A DNA stretch of 64,000 nucleotides from Enterovirga aerilata (lineage in GTDB: Bacteria > Pseudomonadota > Alphaproteobacteria > Rhizobiales > Beijerinckiaceae). The DNA lies in assembly GCF_013044135.1 (NCBI RefSeq), contig NZ_JABEPP010000003.1, forward strand, positions 248,001-312,000, written 5' to 3'. A program made the position numbers and the translations under genes. The notes under the pieces were generated by a model, which was not told the origin of the DNA, did not search any database, and saw only the letters and a list, made by a program, of their open reading frames with translations. Positions 35,276 to 45,033 of this stretch are shown piece by piece. Numbering within the stretch: position 1 is the stretch's first letter; every line of letters starts with the position of its first letter.

Positions 35276-35643
35276 CGCTGCAGCCGGCCCTCCTCGGCCT
35301 TGTGCTGGAACTGGAGCGCGATCAGGAGCCCCTTCGCCGGGCGGACCAGGATGAAGCTCAGGATCAGCGTGAGCGGGATCCAGAGCGTCATATGCACCCA
35401 GATGCGCGGCTCGTAGGCGAACTCGACCCACATCGCGAGGCCGACCACGACGATGCCCACGATGGACATCACGAAGAAGGCCGGGCCGTCGCCCGAATCG
35501 ATGAACTGGAAATTCAGCCCGCATGCCTCGCACCGCGGACGCACGGACAGGAAGCCGTTGAAGAGCTTGCCGCGGCCGCAGCGCGGGCAGCGGCAGGCGA
35601 GCCCGGTCGAGAGCGCGGATGGGCGGGCATGCTGGTCGTACAA
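35272..35643 (-). CDS. DUF983 domain-containing protein
   Basis: 123-residue membrane protein of the DUF983 family. Two zinc-ribbon-like pairs near the N-terminus: CRCPRCGRGKLFNGF and RPRCEACGLNF, followed by two hydrophobic segments (FFVMSIVGIVVVGLAMW, LTLILSFILVRPAKGLLIALQ). Found in the cta gene clusters of Rhizobiales between coxIII and SURF1, as here; function unproven, probably assembly of the oxidase. Start codon ATG at 35643. Confidence 0.88.
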   Translation of the reverse strand: MYDQHARPSALSTGLACRCPRCGRGKLFNGFLSVRPRCEACGLNFQFIDSGDGPAFFVMSIVGIVVVGLAMWVEFAYEPRIWVHMTLWIPLTLILSFILVRPAKGLLIALQFQHKAEEGRLQR

Positions 35644-35665
35644 GGAGCACCCGATGCTGAAACGG

Positions 35666-35691
35666 GAAGGGCGGCCCCGGGGCCGCCCTTC
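35666..35691 (-). terminator. Palindromic hairpin between ctaE and DUF983
   Basis: Perfect palindrome of 26 bases (GAAGGGCGGCC / GGCCGCCCTTC with CCGG centre), 25 bases after the ctaE stop on the minus strand. The stem ends in CTTC, followed by few Ts, so termination may be partial and allow readthrough into DUF983 and SURF1. Confidence 0.55.
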
Positions 35692-35715
35692 ATGTGGTGT
35701 CGCGGGGCGCGGTTG

Positions 35716-36573
35716 TCAGTGGCCGCCGCCGCTGGGACCGGCGCCCCAGACGTAGATCGCGGCGAACAGGAACAGCCAGACCACGTCGACGAAGTGCCAG
35801 TACCAGGCGGCGAACTCGAACCCGAGATGCTGCTCGGGCGTGAACTGGTCCTTGTAGGCGCGCCACAGGCACACGGCGAGGAAGATCGTCCCGATGACGA
35901 CGTGGAAGCCGTGGAAGCCGGTCGCCATGAAGAAGGTGGCGCCGTAGATGTGGCCGGAGAAGCCGAAGGCGGCGTGGCTGTACTCGTAGGCCTGGCAGAT
36001 CGTGAACAGGACGCCGAGGCCCACCGTGAGCGCAAGGCCCTGCAGCACGCCCTTCTTGTCGCCTTCCAGCAGGGCATGGTGCGCCCAGGTCACGGTGGTG
36101 CCGGAGGTGAGCAGGATGAGCGTGTTGAGGAGCGGCAGGTGCCAGGGGTCGAAGGTCTCGATCCCCTTCGGCGGCCAGCCTCCGAGGAGCTCGGCGCGCG
36201 CATATTGGTTCGGCTCCGTCGCGTAGAGGGCGGCGTCGAAATAGGCCCAGAACCATGCGACGAAGAACATCACCTCCGAGGCGATGAACATGATCATGCC
36301 GTAGCGGTGATGGAGCTGCACGACGCGCGTGTGCCTGTGCTCCGGCCCCGCCTCGCGGATCACGTCGCTCCACCAGGAGACCATCGTGTAGATGACGCCG
36401 AGCAGGCCTGCGCCGAAGACGTAGGGGCCGAGCTTGAGGCCGGCGACCGGCAGGCCCTTCATGGTGAAGACGAGCCCGACCATCATCACGAAGGCGCTGA
36501 TCGAGCCGACGAGCGGCCAGGGGCTCGGATCGACCAGGTGATAATCGTGTTTGATCTCGGCGGTCTGGGCCAT
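35716..36573 (-). CDS. ctaE: Cytochrome c oxidase subunit III CtaE
   Basis: Third core subunit of the aa3-type cytochrome c oxidase, with seven predicted transmembrane helices in 285 residues. Motifs: the N-terminal [31 protein letters not shown] with the conserved Glu, [20 protein letters not shown], and the [10 protein letters not shown] segment followed by [18 protein letters not shown], all standard in coxIII. No metal site. Downstream of ctaG on the same strand, 89 bases after it. Confidence 0.97.
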   Translation of the reverse strand: MAQTAEIKHDYHLVDPSPWPLVGSISAFVMMVGLVFTMKGLPVAGLKLGPYVFGAGLLGVIYTMVSWWSDVIREAGPEHRHTRVVQLHHRYGMIMFIASEVMFFVAWFWAYFDAALYATEPNQYARAELLGGWPPKGIETFDPWHLPLLNTLILLTSGTTVTWAHHALLEGDKKGVLQGLALTVGLGVLFTICQAYEYSHAAFGFSGHIYGATFFMATGFHGFHVVIGTIFLAVCLWRAYKDQFTPEQHLGFEFAAWYWHFVDVVWLFLFAAIYVWGAGPSGGGH

Positions 36574-36662
36574 TGCCGGCTTGTCTCCGTTCGCTCCGCC
36601 CTCGTTACGACGCGGGCTCTGATCTTGTCACGTCCCCAGGGCGCCGGGCAGCGCGCCGGGGG

Positions 36663-37271
36663 TCAAAGTTTCGGCTTCGCACCGCCCTGGTCGGCGGAGG
36701 CCAGCGGCTGCCCGTTGCGCGATGCGAAATAGGTGTAGGACAGCGTGACGGAGCTCATGTCGTCGAGGTTGCGGTCCTTCGCGATCCCCGGATCGACGTA
36801 GAAGACGACGGGGAAGTCCATCGTCTCGCCCGGCTGGAGCGTCTGCTCGTCGAAGCAGAAGCATTTCAGCTTCACGAAATGGGCGCCGAGCTGGGCGGGT
36901 TGGACGTTGTAGGTCGCGACTCCCGTGGAGGCGCGCTGTCCCTCGTTCTTCACCTTGAAGAACACCGTGCGGGTCTCGCCGAGCCGCGCCTCGACCTGCG
37001 GGATCTCGGGCCTGAAGCTCCAGCCGAGGCCCGGCGCGACATTGGTGTCGAAGCGTACCGTCATGCGCCGGTTCAGCGTCTCGGTCGGCGCCTCGGTGCC
37101 GACGAGCGGCGTCCCGTCGAAGCCGGTGACACGGCAGAAGAGGTCGTAAAGCGGCACCGCGGCGAAGGCTGCGCCGACCATCGCGACGGCGAGGCCGAGG
37201 CAGGCGAGCCCGGTATTCCGGATCCCGCGCGCGATGCGCTTCTCGCGTTCTTCCCTTTCCTGCGGGCTCAT
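36663..37271 (-). CDS. ctaG: Cytochrome c oxidase assembly protein CtaG/Cox11
   Basis: Copper chaperone for the CuB centre of subunit I. 202 residues: a short cytosolic N-terminus, one transmembrane helix (GLACLGLAVAMVGAAFAAVP), then the periplasmic Cox11 domain with LYDLFCRVTGFDG, the copper-binding KLKCFCFDEQTLQPGE (CFCF) and MDFPVVFYVDPGI. Length and motifs are normal for the family. In the cta cluster between the short CoxF-like gene and ctaE. Confidence 0.96.
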   Translation of the reverse strand: MSPQEREEREKRIARGIRNTGLACLGLAVAMVGAAFAAVPLYDLFCRVTGFDGTPLVGTEAPTETLNRRMTVRFDTNVAPGLGWSFRPEIPQVEARLGETRTVFFKVKNEGQRASTGVATYNVQPAQLGAHFVKLKCFCFDEQTLQPGETMDFPVVFYVDPGIAKDRNLDDMSSVTLSYTYFASRNGQPLASADQGGAKPKL

Positions 37272-37278
37272 GCCGGCC

Positions 37279-37443
37279 TCACAGCGGACGATTCAGGACT
37301 TGCGGCCCGAGCTTGGCGATCGTGACCACGTAGAACAGGAGCACCATGAAGCCGAGCGCGAGCGCGATGGCGACCGAGCGCGCCCGCCTGCGCTTCTGGT
37401 CCGCCTCCGAAAGCTGCGGCGGCCGGGGCGCGGGGCTGCCCAT
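37279..37443 (-). CDS. CoxF-like small membrane protein
   Basis: 54-residue protein: proline-rich cytosolic start (SPAPRPPQLSEADQKRRRAR), a single transmembrane helix (SVAIALALGFMVLLFYVVTI) and a C-terminal KLGPQVLNRPL. This architecture, and the KLGP.V.NRP tail, matches the short CoxF-type proteins of alphaproteobacterial cox operons between ctaB and ctaG. Its start ATG overlaps the ctaB stop by one base (TGATG). Function unproven. Confidence 0.75.
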   Translation of the reverse strand: MGSPAPRPPQLSEADQKRRRARSVAIALALGFMVLLFYVVTIAKLGPQVLNRPL

Positions 37444-38408
37444 CACGCGAGCCCGGGCACCGGCCGGAACAGGCCGAGGCCGTGCTCGGCGAGCAGTGCC
37501 GCGAACAGGAGGAACAGGTACAGGACCGAGAAGCCGAAGAGCTGCATGGCAGCGCGCGCCGCCTGGTCGCCGGTCCGGACACGGTAGACCTGCGCGGCGA
37601 GCGCGATCATGCCGAGGCCCGACAGGGCGCTCACGGCCGCATAGACGAGCCCGCCGAAGCCGAGCCAGACCGGAAGGAGCCCGAAGGGGACGAGGACGAG
37701 CGTATAGGCGAGGATCTGCGTGCGGGTGGCGTCGGGCCCGCGCACGTTCGGCATCATGGGGATGCCCGCCTTGGCGTAGTCGCCGGACTTGACGAGCGCC
37801 AGCGCCCAGAAATGCGGCGGCGTCCACAGGAAGATCAGCGCGCAGAGGACGAGGCTCGGCAGCCCGACGCTGCCCGAGACCGCCGCATCCGCCACGACCG
37901 GGGGGAGGGCGCCCGCGAGCCCGCCGATGACGATGTTCTGGTCCGTCCAGCGCTTCAGGCCCATCGAATAGACGACGACGTAGAAGGCGATGGTGAAGGC
38001 GAGGAGCGCCGCCGCGAGCCAGTTCGCGATCAGGCCGAGCGCGAGGACCGAGCCGACCGAGAGCGCGGTCCCGAAGGAGAGCGCCTCGTCGGGCGTGATC
38101 CGGCCGGCCGGGATCGGCCGCGTCCGGGTGCGGGACATCACCGCGTCGATATCGGCATCCCACCACATGTTGAGGCAGCCGGATGCGCCCGCCCCGACCG
38201 CGATCATCAGGAGCGAGGCTGCGGCGATCACCGGGTTCGCGGCGGCATGCGAAACCAGCATCCCGACCAGCGCCGTGAAGATCACGAGCGACATCACCCG
38301 CGGCTTGAGCAACGCGACGAAGTCGCGGACCTCGCCGTTCGAGACGGCGGCGCCGGCGTCGAAGGCGGGCCCGGCCTGGGCTGAGATCGTGTCGGTGGCG
38401 CTCGTCAT
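37443..38408 (-). CDS. ctaB: Protohaem IX farnesyltransferase CtaB
   Basis: UbiA-family prenyltransferase making haem O from haem b, precursor of haem A. 321 residues, about nine transmembrane helices. Signature Asp-rich loops: [19 protein letters not shown] (first), [17 protein letters not shown], and in the second half [19 protein letters not shown] and [15 protein letters not shown], which correspond to the haem-binding and prenyl diphosphate regions. Usual partner ctaA is not in the window. Preceded by a large inverted repeat and ctaD. Confidence 0.96.
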   Translation of the reverse strand: MTSATDTISAQAGPAFDAGAAVSNGEVRDFVALLKPRVMSLVIFTALVGMLVSHAAANPVIAAASLLMIAVGAGASGCLNMWWDADIDAVMSRTRTRPIPAGRITPDEALSFGTALSVGSVLALGLIANWLAAALLAFTIAFYVVVYSMGLKRWTDQNIVIGGLAGALPPVVADAAVSGSVGLPSLVLCALIFLWTPPHFWALALVKSGDYAKAGIPMMPNVRGPDATRTQILAYTLVLVPFGLLPVWLGFGGLVYAAVSALSGLGMIALAAQVYRVRTGDQAARAAMQLFGFSVLYLFLLFAALLAEHGLGLFRPVPGLA

Positions 38409-38421
38409 GGTGAGTTCCAGC

Positions 38422-38515
38422 CCGTCATCCCGGGGCGCCGGAGGCGGACCCGGATCCCACGGACAACTCGGGCCGTCGGCCGTGGGGTCCCCGGGCGGCG
38501 GCCCGGGGATGACGG
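38422..38515. repeat. Nested inverted repeat between ctaD and ctaB
   Basis: Left arm CCGTCATCCCGGGG (38422-38435) and right arm CCCGGGGATGACGG (38502-38515) are near-complementary, and the interior has a second matching pair, GGATCCCACGG with CCGTGGGGTCC. The whole forms a possible ~94-base cruciform or RNA structure in the 111-base gap. The CGTCATCCCGGG motif is typical of dispersed palindromic intergenic repeats in Methylobacteriaceae and Bradyrhizobiaceae. Only one copy is seen in this window. Confidence 0.8.
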
Positions 38516-38519
38516 AGGA

Positions 38520-40136
38520 TCAGTGATGGTCCGTGTCGGCGATCCGCGGGAGGGTCTCGAACTGGTGGAAGGGTGGCGGGGACGAGAGCGTCCATTCCAG
38601 CGTCGTGGCGCCCGGACCCCAGGGATTGGCCGCCGCGCGCTCGCCGGACGTGTAGGCCCGCCACACGCCGTAGAGGAACACGAACAGCCCGACGAAGAAG
38701 ATGTAGGACCCGAAGGAGGCGATGCGGTTCCAGTCGCCGAGCGCGTCCGGGTAATCGGCATAGCGCCGCGGCATGCCGGCGAGCCCGAGGAAGTGCATCG
38801 GGAAGAACAGGATGTTGGCGCCGACGAAGGAGATCCAGAAGTGGATGATGCCGATCCGTTCCGGGATGATCCGGCCCGTCATCTTCGGGAACCAGTAATA
38901 GACGCCGCCGAAGATCATGAACACGGCGCCGAGCGACAGCACATAGTGGAAATGGGCCACCACGTAATAGGTGTCGTGCATGTAGCGGTCGACGCCGGCA
39001 TTGGCGAGGACGACGCCGGTCACGCCGCCCACCGTGAACAGGAAGATGAAGCCGATCGCCCAGTGCATGGCGGCCGAGAAGCGGATCGAGCCGCCCCACA
39101 TGGTCGCGATCCAGGAGAAGATCTTCACGCCGGTCGGCACCGCGATGACCATGGTCGCGAAGACGAAATAGGCCTGCGTCTGCAGCGAGAGGCCGACCGT
39201 GTACATGTGGTGCGCCCACACGACGAAGCCGACGACGCCGATCGCCACCATCGCATAGGCCATCCCGAGATAGCCGAAGATCGGCTTCTTCGAGAAGGTC
39301 GAGACGATGTGGGACACGATGCCGAAGGCCGGCAGGATCATGATGTACACTTCGGGGTGGCCGAAGAACCAGAACAGGTGCTGGTAGAGGATCGGGTCGC
39401 CGCCGCCCGCCGGGTCGAAGAAGGTCGTCCCGAAGTTGCGGTCGGTGAGCAGCATGGTGATCGCGCCGGCCAGGACCGGCAGCGCCAGGAGCAGCAGGAA
39501 GGCGGTCACCAGCATCGACCAGGCGAAGAGCGGCATCTTGTGCAGCGTCATGCCCGGGGCACGCATGTTCAGGATGGTGGTGATGAAGTTGATCGCGCCC
39601 AGGATCGAGGCCGCACCCGCGAGGTGCAGCGCGAAGATGCCGAAATCGAGCGCGGGGCCCGGATGGCCCGAGGTCGAGAGCGGCGGATAGACCGTCCAGC
39701 CGCCGCCGAAGCCGGTCGAGCCCGGCGCGCCCTCGAAGAAGAGCGACAGGAGCAGCAGGCAGAAGGCCGAGACCGTCAGCCAGAACGAGATGTTGTTCAT
39801 GCGCGGGAACGCCATGTCGGGCGCCCCGATCATCAGCGGCACGAACCAGTTGCCGAACCCGCCGATGAGCGCCGGCATGACCAGGAAGAACACCATGATC
39901 AGGCCGTGGCCGGTCACGAAGACGTTGAAGGTCTGCGGATTGGAGAAGATCTGCAGCCCGGGCTCCTGCAGCTCCATGCGCATGGCGATCGACAGCAGGC
40001 CGCCGATTATGCCCGCCGAGAACGAGAACAGCAGGTAGAGCGTGCCGATGTCCTTGTGGTTGGTGGAGTACATCCACCGCCGCCACCCGGTCGGGGTGTG
40101 ATGGTCGGCGTGGTCGGCGTGGGTCGCGTGAGCCAT
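38520..40136 (-). CDS. ctaD: Cytochrome c oxidase subunit I CtaD
   Basis: Catalytic subunit of the aa3-type oxidase, twelve transmembrane helices in 538 residues. It carries the low-spin haem ligands ([11 protein letters not shown] and [11 protein letters not shown] regions), the CuB/haem a3 site in [14 protein letters not shown] (His-Tyr cross-link pair), the histidine pair AHHMYTVGL, and the D-channel [10 protein letters not shown] and K-channel residues. N-terminus [15 protein letters not shown] is His-rich. Length and motifs are those of alphaproteobacterial CtaD. Transcribed from ctaC through ctaD, ctaB and the assembly genes. Confidence 0.97.
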   Translation of the reverse strand: MAHATHADHADHHTPTGWRRWMYSTNHKDIGTLYLLFSFSAGIIGGLLSIAMRMELQEPGLQIFSNPQTFNVFVTGHGLIMVFFLVMPALIGGFGNWFVPLMIGAPDMAFPRMNNISFWLTVSAFCLLLLSLFFEGAPGSTGFGGGWTVYPPLSTSGHPGPALDFGIFALHLAGAASILGAINFITTILNMRAPGMTLHKMPLFAWSMLVTAFLLLLALPVLAGAITMLLTDRNFGTTFFDPAGGGDPILYQHLFWFFGHPEVYIMILPAFGIVSHIVSTFSKKPIFGYLGMAYAMVAIGVVGFVVWAHHMYTVGLSLQTQAYFVFATMVIAVPTGVKIFSWIATMWGGSIRFSAAMHWAIGFIFLFTVGGVTGVVLANAGVDRYMHDTYYVVAHFHYVLSLGAVFMIFGGVYYWFPKMTGRIIPERIGIIHFWISFVGANILFFPMHFLGLAGMPRRYADYPDALGDWNRIASFGSYIFFVGLFVFLYGVWRAYTSGERAAANPWGPGATTLEWTLSSPPPFHQFETLPRIADTDHH

Positions 40137-40159
40137 GGCGGAAATCTTCGTCGTCTGAA

Positions 40160-41008
40160 TCAGCGGGACGCGTCGGCGAGCTTGGCGTCGTCTGCCGCGG
40201 TCGAGGCGAATTTCTGCTTCGCCTGGGCCAGCCAGGCCGCGTATTCGGCCTCGCTCACCGCCCGGATCGTGATCGGCATGTAGGCGTGGCGCTGGCCGCA
40301 GAGCTCGCGGCACTGGCCGTAATAGACGCCTTCGCGCTCGATCTTGAACCACATCTCGTTCAGGCGGCCCGGGACCGCGTCCAGGGTGAAGCCGAGCGAG
40401 GGCACCCCCCAGGAATGGATCACGTCGGCCGAAGTGGTCTGCAGCCGCACGACCTTGTTCACGGGCAGCACGACCTCGTTGTCGGTCGCGAGCAGGCGGG
40501 GCTGGCCGGGCTTCAGGTCGGCGGCCTCGATCAGATTCGCGTCGAACTGGAACCCGCCGCCCTGGTCGGCCGGATATTCGTAGGACCAGTACCAGGAATG
40601 GCCGGTGGTCTTGAGGGTGATATCGGCGTTCGGGATGATCAGCTGGTTGCGCAGGAGCCTGAAGGACGGGATCGCGATCAGGAGCAGGATGAGGACGGGC
40701 ACGACCGTCCAGGCGATCTCGATGGCCGTGTTGTGGCTCGTCTTGGAGGGCGTCGGGTTGGCCCGCTCGTTGAACCGGACGACGACCACGACGAGGAGCG
40801 CCAGCACGAAGAGGACGATCGCCGTGATGATCCACATCAGCTCGGTATGGAAGTCGTGCATCTCCCGCGCGACGGCCGTGACCGGCTGCTGCATGGCAAC
40901 CTGCCACTCTTCGGGCTGGCCGATCCCGGCCGCGAGAGCCGCTCCCGCGCAGCCCGTCAACCCCGCCGCGATCAGGCCCGATGCCGCGCCGCGTAGCCGA
41001 TTTGCCAT
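40160..41008 (-). CDS. ctaC: Cytochrome c oxidase subunit II CtaC
   Basis: 282 residues, with a signal peptide ([19 protein letters not shown]) cleaved near AALAAG, two transmembrane helices ([19 protein letters not shown] and [16 protein letters not shown]) and a periplasmic cupredoxin domain. The binuclear CuA site is complete: His in [11 protein letters not shown], then [17 protein letters not shown] with CxxxC, His and Met. No cytochrome c domain is fused. First gene of the cta cluster; the ~275-base region upstream is shared with the divergent IalB gene. GAGGTGGGG precedes the ATG. Confidence 0.97.
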   Translation of the reverse strand: MANRLRGAASGLIAAGLTGCAGAALAAGIGQPEEWQVAMQQPVTAVAREMHDFHTELMWIITAIVLFVLALLVVVVVRFNERANPTPSKTSHNTAIEIAWTVVPVLILLLIAIPSFRLLRNQLIIPNADITLKTTGHSWYWSYEYPADQGGGFQFDANLIEAADLKPGQPRLLATDNEVVLPVNKVVRLQTTSADVIHSWGVPSLGFTLDAVPGRLNEMWFKIEREGVYYGQCRELCGQRHAYMPITIRAVSEAEYAAWLAQAKQKFASTAADDAKLADASR

Positions 41009-41283
41009 CCCCACCTCGTCCAGGACTCCGAGGCCGCCCGTATCTGCGTCGGCAAGAGCCGCGACGCGAACCCGGCGGCGGGCACATCCGCGCCCCAATT
41101 ACAATCCGTCTAAGAACACATCCCCCCGGCCGACGCAACGCCGCCAAGCTGGGCAATTCGTGCGTCATTTGTGCCCCCGCGGCGCGGGATAACGGAGGCG
41201 GCCGGCGACCTTGACAGGCGCACCTCCACCATGGTCCGAGTTCGGCCAATCGCGGGCTGCGGCGAGCCTGCGCGGAACACGCA

Positions 41284-41799
41284 ATGGCATCATCTGCAAA
41301 GCTCGCGGGGCTCGGCCTCTGCTTCGCCCTGCTTCTCGGAGCGGCGGTCGCCCCGGCCCCGGCCTCGGCGCAGGGCGTGGTGAAGAACACCTTCGGCGAC
41401 TGGCAGCTCCGCTGCGAGACGCCGGCGGGAGCCAAGGCGGAGCAATGCGCGCTGGTCCAGAACGTCGCGGCGGAGGACCGGCCGAACGTCACCCTGCTCG
41501 TCATCATGCTGAAGACCGCGGACGCAAAGAGCCGTCTGCTGCGCGTCGTGGCCCCCCTGGGGGTCCTCCTGCCGGCGGGTCTCGGCCTCAAGATCGACCA
41601 GACCGATGTCGGCCGGGCGGGATTCGTGCGCTGCCTGACCACGGGCTGTGTCGCCGAGGTGGTCCTCGAAGACAACCTCCTGAACCAGCTCAAGAGCGGC
41701 AAGACGGCGACCTTCATCGTCTTCCAGACGCCGGAGGAAGGCGTCGGGATTCCCGTGTCGCTCGAGGGCTTTGGACCCGGTTTCGACGCTCTTCCTTGA
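41284..41799 (+). CDS. Invasion-associated locus B (IalB) family protein
   Basis: 171-residue secreted protein: signal peptide ([24 protein letters not shown], cleavage near QG), then the family core: [46 protein letters not shown] and [14 protein letters not shown] with FVVFQT-like ending. Conserved cysteines form probable disulfides. IalB was found in Bartonella invasion of erythrocytes, but the family is common in non-pathogenic Rhizobiales, so the name should not be taken as function. A TTGACA hexamer stands at 41211-41216, though without a clear -10. Confidence 0.85.
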   Translation: MASSAKLAGLGLCFALLLGAAVAPAPASAQGVVKNTFGDWQLRCETPAGAKAEQCALVQNVAAEDRPNVTLLVIMLKTADAKSRLLRVVAPLGVLLPAGLGLKIDQTDVGRAGFVRCLTTGCVAEVVLEDNLLNQLKSGKTATFIVFQTPEEGVGIPVSLEGFGPGFDALP

Positions 41800-41807
41800 G
41801 GTCAGGA

Positions 41808-42416
41808 ATGCCGTCTTCTCCCCTTCGCCGCGCCGGCACGGTCGCCTGCGCGCTGCTTCCGCTCGCCTTGGCCGGGTGCGGCTCCACCTCGTCCGGCTCG
41901 GGCGAAGGCGGGAGCACGCTCCAGAACTTCCTGCTCTATGGCGGCGCGACCGTGCCGCCTGCCCAGGCCACGCCTCCCCTGGAGGTGACCGATTGCCCGC
42001 CCGTGACCGTGATGGATGGCGGCGCCGCGATCCGGGCCGTTTCCGGCGGCGGCGAGACGGCCGCCGTGCGCAACCAGATCTCCATCGCCAATGTCGCGCG
42101 CGAATGCATCGGCCGGGAGGACGGCGCGATCGTCATGAAGGTCGGCGTGCAGGTCAGGGCGCTCCTCGGACCGGGCGGCTCGGGCGGCCGCCTCGACGCC
42201 CCGGTGAACTTCGTCATCAAGCGCGGCGACCAGGTGATCGTCAGCCGCTCCCGCCGCGTCGCGATCTCGATCCCGGCCGGCCAGTACGAGCAGAGCGTGG
42301 CGGTCGTGGAGGACAACATGGTCGTGCCGCCCGGGACGGGAGAGTTCGACGTGGAGGTCGGGCTGGGCTCCATGGGCCGCGGGGCGGCCCCCCGAGGGCG
42401 CCGCGGCCGGAGCTGA
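41808..42416 (+). CDS. Lipoprotein of unknown function
   Basis: 202 residues. Signal ending in a lipobox LAGC (CALLPLALAGCGSTSS), serine/glycine-rich linker, and then a beta-rich mature domain with APPLEVTDCPPVTVMDGGAA, QISIANVARECIGREDG, VGVQVRALLGP and VNFVIKRGDQVIVSRSRRVAI ending in VEVGLGSMG. Similar alphaproteobacterial lipoproteins have no assigned function. It follows the IalB gene by 8 bases with AGGTCAGGA before the ATG, so the two form an operon. Confidence 0.78.
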   Translation: MPSSPLRRAGTVACALLPLALAGCGSTSSGSGEGGSTLQNFLLYGGATVPPAQATPPLEVTDCPPVTVMDGGAAIRAVSGGGETAAVRNQISIANVARECIGREDGAIVMKVGVQVRALLGPGGSGGRLDAPVNFVIKRGDQVIVSRSRRVAISIPAGQYEQSVAVVEDNMVVPPGTGEFDVEVGLGSMGRGAAPRGRRGRS

Positions 42417-42428
42417 TGACGTCCGGTC

Positions 42429-43124
42429 TCAGCAGCTGATGGTGCCGCATCGCCGCGTATCGGCGACGATGCGCGCGAGCGTCCTCGGGCCGGGATAGCC
42501 GAGCACGGCCGCCCCGCCGATCACGTAGGAAGGGGTGGCGATGAGCCCGAGCGAGGCGGCGAGCCGCATCTGCCGCCCGAGCATCGCTTTCACGTCCGGA
42601 CCGTCGGCCACGCGCTCCACCTCCGCGCGATCCGCGCCGAACCTCGCGGCCAAGTCCAGCGCGCGGGGGCCGTCGATCCGGCCCGGGGTGGCGAAGAGGG
42701 CGTCGGTCAGCTTGTGCGCCGTTGTCGCGCCCTTCAGCTTCAGCAGCGCGAGCTCCACCTTGGCGGCCTGAGCCGACATCGGCGACAGGATCGGGTTGTT
42801 GACCAGCCCGATGCGCAGATCGCGGTTGTCCCGCAGGAGAACGTTCACCTGCTCGTACGCGCTCCGGCACCAGGGGCAGTTGTAGTCGTAGAACTCCACG
42901 AGCTTGATGGCGGCGCTCGCCGGCCCGCCCCAGATCGCGCCGGGAAGATCCTCGATCTCCTCCGCGAGCTCCACCGGGACGCGCAGATTCGGGACCGGCT
43001 GTCCGTCGTCGCCCGTGACCGCGAACCACTGGTTCGCGGCGCTCTCGGCAAGGGCGCGCCCTCCTGCCGCCGCACCGAATGCCGAGGCGGCAGCCAGGCC
43101 GAGCAGGCGCCGGCGATCGATCAT
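42429..43124 (-). CDS. DsbA family thiol oxidoreductase, probable Tat substrate
   Basis: 231 residues from ATG at 43124. The N-terminus MIDRRRLLGLAAASAFGAAAG looks like a twin-arginine signal peptide. The thioredoxin-fold core has KLVEFYDYNCPWCRSAYEQ with the CPWC active site, then a helical insertion (AAKVELALLKLKG), and LIATPSYVIGGAAVLGYPG with the cis-Pro loop. Periplasmic disulfide oxidase or isomerase; partner and substrate unknown. An in-frame ATG at 43136 would add four residues. It converges with the lipoprotein gene and is divergent from the glycine riboswitch. Confidence 0.87.
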   Translation of the reverse strand: MIDRRRLLGLAAASAFGAAAGGRALAESAANQWFAVTGDDGQPVPNLRVPVELAEEIEDLPGAIWGGPASAAIKLVEFYDYNCPWCRSAYEQVNVLLRDNRDLRIGLVNNPILSPMSAQAAKVELALLKLKGATTAHKLTDALFATPGRIDGPRALDLAARFGADRAEVERVADGPDVKAMLGRQMRLAASLGLIATPSYVIGGAAVLGYPGPRTLARIVADTRRCGTISC

Positions 43125-43242
43125 TCCCGTCTCCATTCCGTCCGTCTCGGCCGCGAGTTGGGCGGGGGCAAGGCACATTCGGCCCTCCGGTCCGCGTTGA
43201 CACCCTGCACCGCCGCTCCTTAAGCTTCCCTGGTCGATGATC

Positions 43243-43440
43243 CCCCGCGGGAGAGTTCGAATCGGCCGCAAGGCCGGTTCGACGCCGAAGGCGCAACCGC
43301 CCCGGAAACGCTCAGGCCCGAAGGACCGCGTGGGAGCTGGCGCTCTGGAAAGCGGCTGCGCCGGAAGGCGCCGCCCACCGACGGAGTAACCCGAGGGCGG
43401 CGCGCCCAGGGGAATCTCTCAGGTCCTTGGACAGAGGGGG
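43243..43440 (+). promoter_or_regulatory. Tandem glycine riboswitch upstream of gcvT
   Basis: Two glycine aptamers in tandem. Aptamer 1 begins GGGAGAG at about 43249 and includes GACGCCGAAGGCGCAACCGC, CCCCGGAAACGCTCAGGC and AAGGACCGCGTGGGAG, the classical glycine riboswitch pattern. After a short linker aptamer 2 reads GGCGCTCTGGAAAGCGG, CGCCGGAAGGCGCCGCCCACC, AACCCGAGGGCGG and GAATCTCTCAGGTCCTTGGACAGAGGGGG, closing its P1. It ends about 60 bases before the gcvT start. Glycine binding normally turns on gcv expression. Confidence 0.95.
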
Positions 43441-43498
43441 CAATCGCCGGTCCGCAGCCGCGGGCTCGAGATTGCGTGTCCGGATCCGAGGGGCCTGC

Positions 43499-44638
43499 GT
43501 GAGCGACGACATCCGACCGGACGAGCTGCTGGAGACGCCGCTTGCGCGTCTGCACCGCGACGCGGGCGCCCGCATGGTTCCCTTCGCGGGCTACGCCATG
43601 CCCGTGCAGTACCCGACGGGCATCATCGCCGAGCATGTCTGGACGCGCGAGCATGCGGGCCTCTTCGACGTCTCGCATATGGGCCAGGCGCGACTCGTCG
43701 GGCCGGACCACGCCTCCGTGGCGGCGGCGCTCGAGTCTCTCGTGCCGGCCGATATCGCCGGGCTCGCCTTCGGGCAGCAGCGCTACACGCAGCTCCTCAA
43801 CGAGGAGGGCGGCATCCTCGACGATCTGATGGTCGCCCGCCCGGCCCGCGGTGCGGGCGGCGGCGAGCTGATCCTCGTAGTCAATGCCTCGACCAAGGAG
43901 GCCGATTACCGTCACATCGCGGCCCATCTGCCGGAGGAGGTGGAACTCCGCCGCGAGGACGATCGGGCGCTCCTCGCCTTGCAGGGGCCGGAAGCGGCCG
44001 GGGTGCTCGGCGCGATCGCGCCGGAGGCGGCCGCGCTCGCCTTCATGACCGGCGCGCCCCTCGATCTCGCGGGAATCCCGGCCTATGCCAGCCGGTCCGG
44101 CTATACGGGCGAGGACGGGTTCGAGATCTCGGTCCCAGCGCAGCGCGCGGAGGAGCTCTGGGCGCTGCTCGCCCGCTCGCCGGCCGTGAAGCCCGTCGGG
44201 CTCGGCGCCCGTGATTCGCTCAGGCTCGAGGCCGGCCTTCCGCTCTATGGCCATGACATCAACCAGGAGACCTCGCCGGTCGAGGCCGGGCTCGCCTGGT
44301 CCATCCAGCGGCGCCGGCGCGAGGAAGGCGGCTTTCCAGGCCATATCCGCATCGCCGAGGAGATCGCGCAGGGGCCGCTGCGGCGCCGCGTCGGCATCCG
44401 GGTCGAAGGCCGCGCGCCGGCCCGCGAACATGCCGAGATCCTGGACCTTTCGGGCGAGCTCATCGGCAAGGTGACCTCCGGCGGCTTCGGCCCGACCGTC
44501 GGCGGACCGGTCGCCATGGGCTATGTCGTTCCCGAGTTCGCCGTCCCCGGCACGCGCGTCGCGGTCATGGTTCGTGACAGGCGCGTCCCGGCCGAGATCG
44601 TGAAGCTTCCCTTCGTCCCCCACCGCTACCGCCGCTGA
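43499..44638 (+). CDS. gcvT: Glycine cleavage system T protein (aminomethyltransferase) GcvT
   Basis: Transfers the methylene group from the H-protein-bound aminomethyl intermediate to tetrahydrofolate, releasing ammonia. 379 residues from GTG, preceded by GAGGGG. Family motifs: [58 protein letters not shown] (folate-binding Asp region), [20 protein letters not shown] and [11 protein letters not shown]. First gene of the operon after the glycine riboswitch. Confidence 0.96.
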   Translation: MSDDIRPDELLETPLARLHRDAGARMVPFAGYAMPVQYPTGIIAEHVWTREHAGLFDVSHMGQARLVGPDHASVAAALESLVPADIAGLAFGQQRYTQLLNEEGGILDDLMVARPARGAGGGELILVVNASTKEADYRHIAAHLPEEVELRREDDRALLALQGPEAAGVLGAIAPEAAALAFMTGAPLDLAGIPAYASRSGYTGEDGFEISVPAQRAEELWALLARSPAVKPVGLGARDSLRLEAGLPLYGHDINQETSPVEAGLAWSIQRRRREEGGFPGHIRIAEEIAQGPLRRRVGIRVEGRAPAREHAEILDLSGELIGKVTSGGFGPTVGGPVAMGYVVPEFAVPGTRVAVMVRDRRVPAEIVKLPFVPHRYRR

Positions 44639-44647
44639 GGTTCTGCC

Positions 44648-45022
44648 ATGACGATCCGCTACACGCGCGACCACGAATACATCAGCGTCGAGGGCGATAC
44701 GGGGACGATCGGCATCACCGACTACGCCCAGGCGCAGCTCGGGGACGTCGTCTTCGTCGAGCTGCCGGAGGTCGGAAAGACGCTGGCCAAGGGCCAGGAG
44801 GCGGCCGTGGTCGAGAGCGTCAAGGCCGCGAGCGAGGTCTTTGCCCCGGTCTCCGGCGAGGTCGTGGCCGTCAATGGCGAGCTGGAGAGCGCCCCCGGCA
44901 CCGTGAACGAGGACGCGGCGGGCCGCGGTTGGTTCGTGAAGCTCAGGCTGAAGGATCCGGCCGAGCTCGACGGCCTGATGACCGAGGCGCAATACGCCGA
45001 ATACGTCTCGTCGATCAGCTGA
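44648..45022 (+). CDS. gcvH: Glycine cleavage system H protein GcvH
   Basis: Lipoyl carrier of the glycine cleavage complex, 124 residues. The lipoylated lysine lies in the [18 protein letters not shown] loop; other family features are [38 protein letters not shown] and the C-terminal [16 protein letters not shown]. Nine bases after gcvT. Length is normal. Confidence 0.97.
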   Translation: MTIRYTRDHEYISVEGDTGTIGITDYAQAQLGDVVFVELPEVGKTLAKGQEAAVVESVKAASEVFAPVSGEVVAVNGELESAPGTVNEDAAGRGWFVKLRLKDPAELDGLMTEAQYAEYVSSIS

Positions 45023-45033
45023 GGTCCGGGCTG

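Noticed and set aside
38523-40283. 586-residue open frame antisense to ctaD
   Set aside because: Composition is typical of an antisense shadow, and ctaD is unmistakable on the other strand.
41211-41245. sigma-70 promoter for IalB from TTGACA at 41211
   Set aside because: A perfect -35 hexamer is present but no -10 like sequence occurs 16-18 bases downstream.
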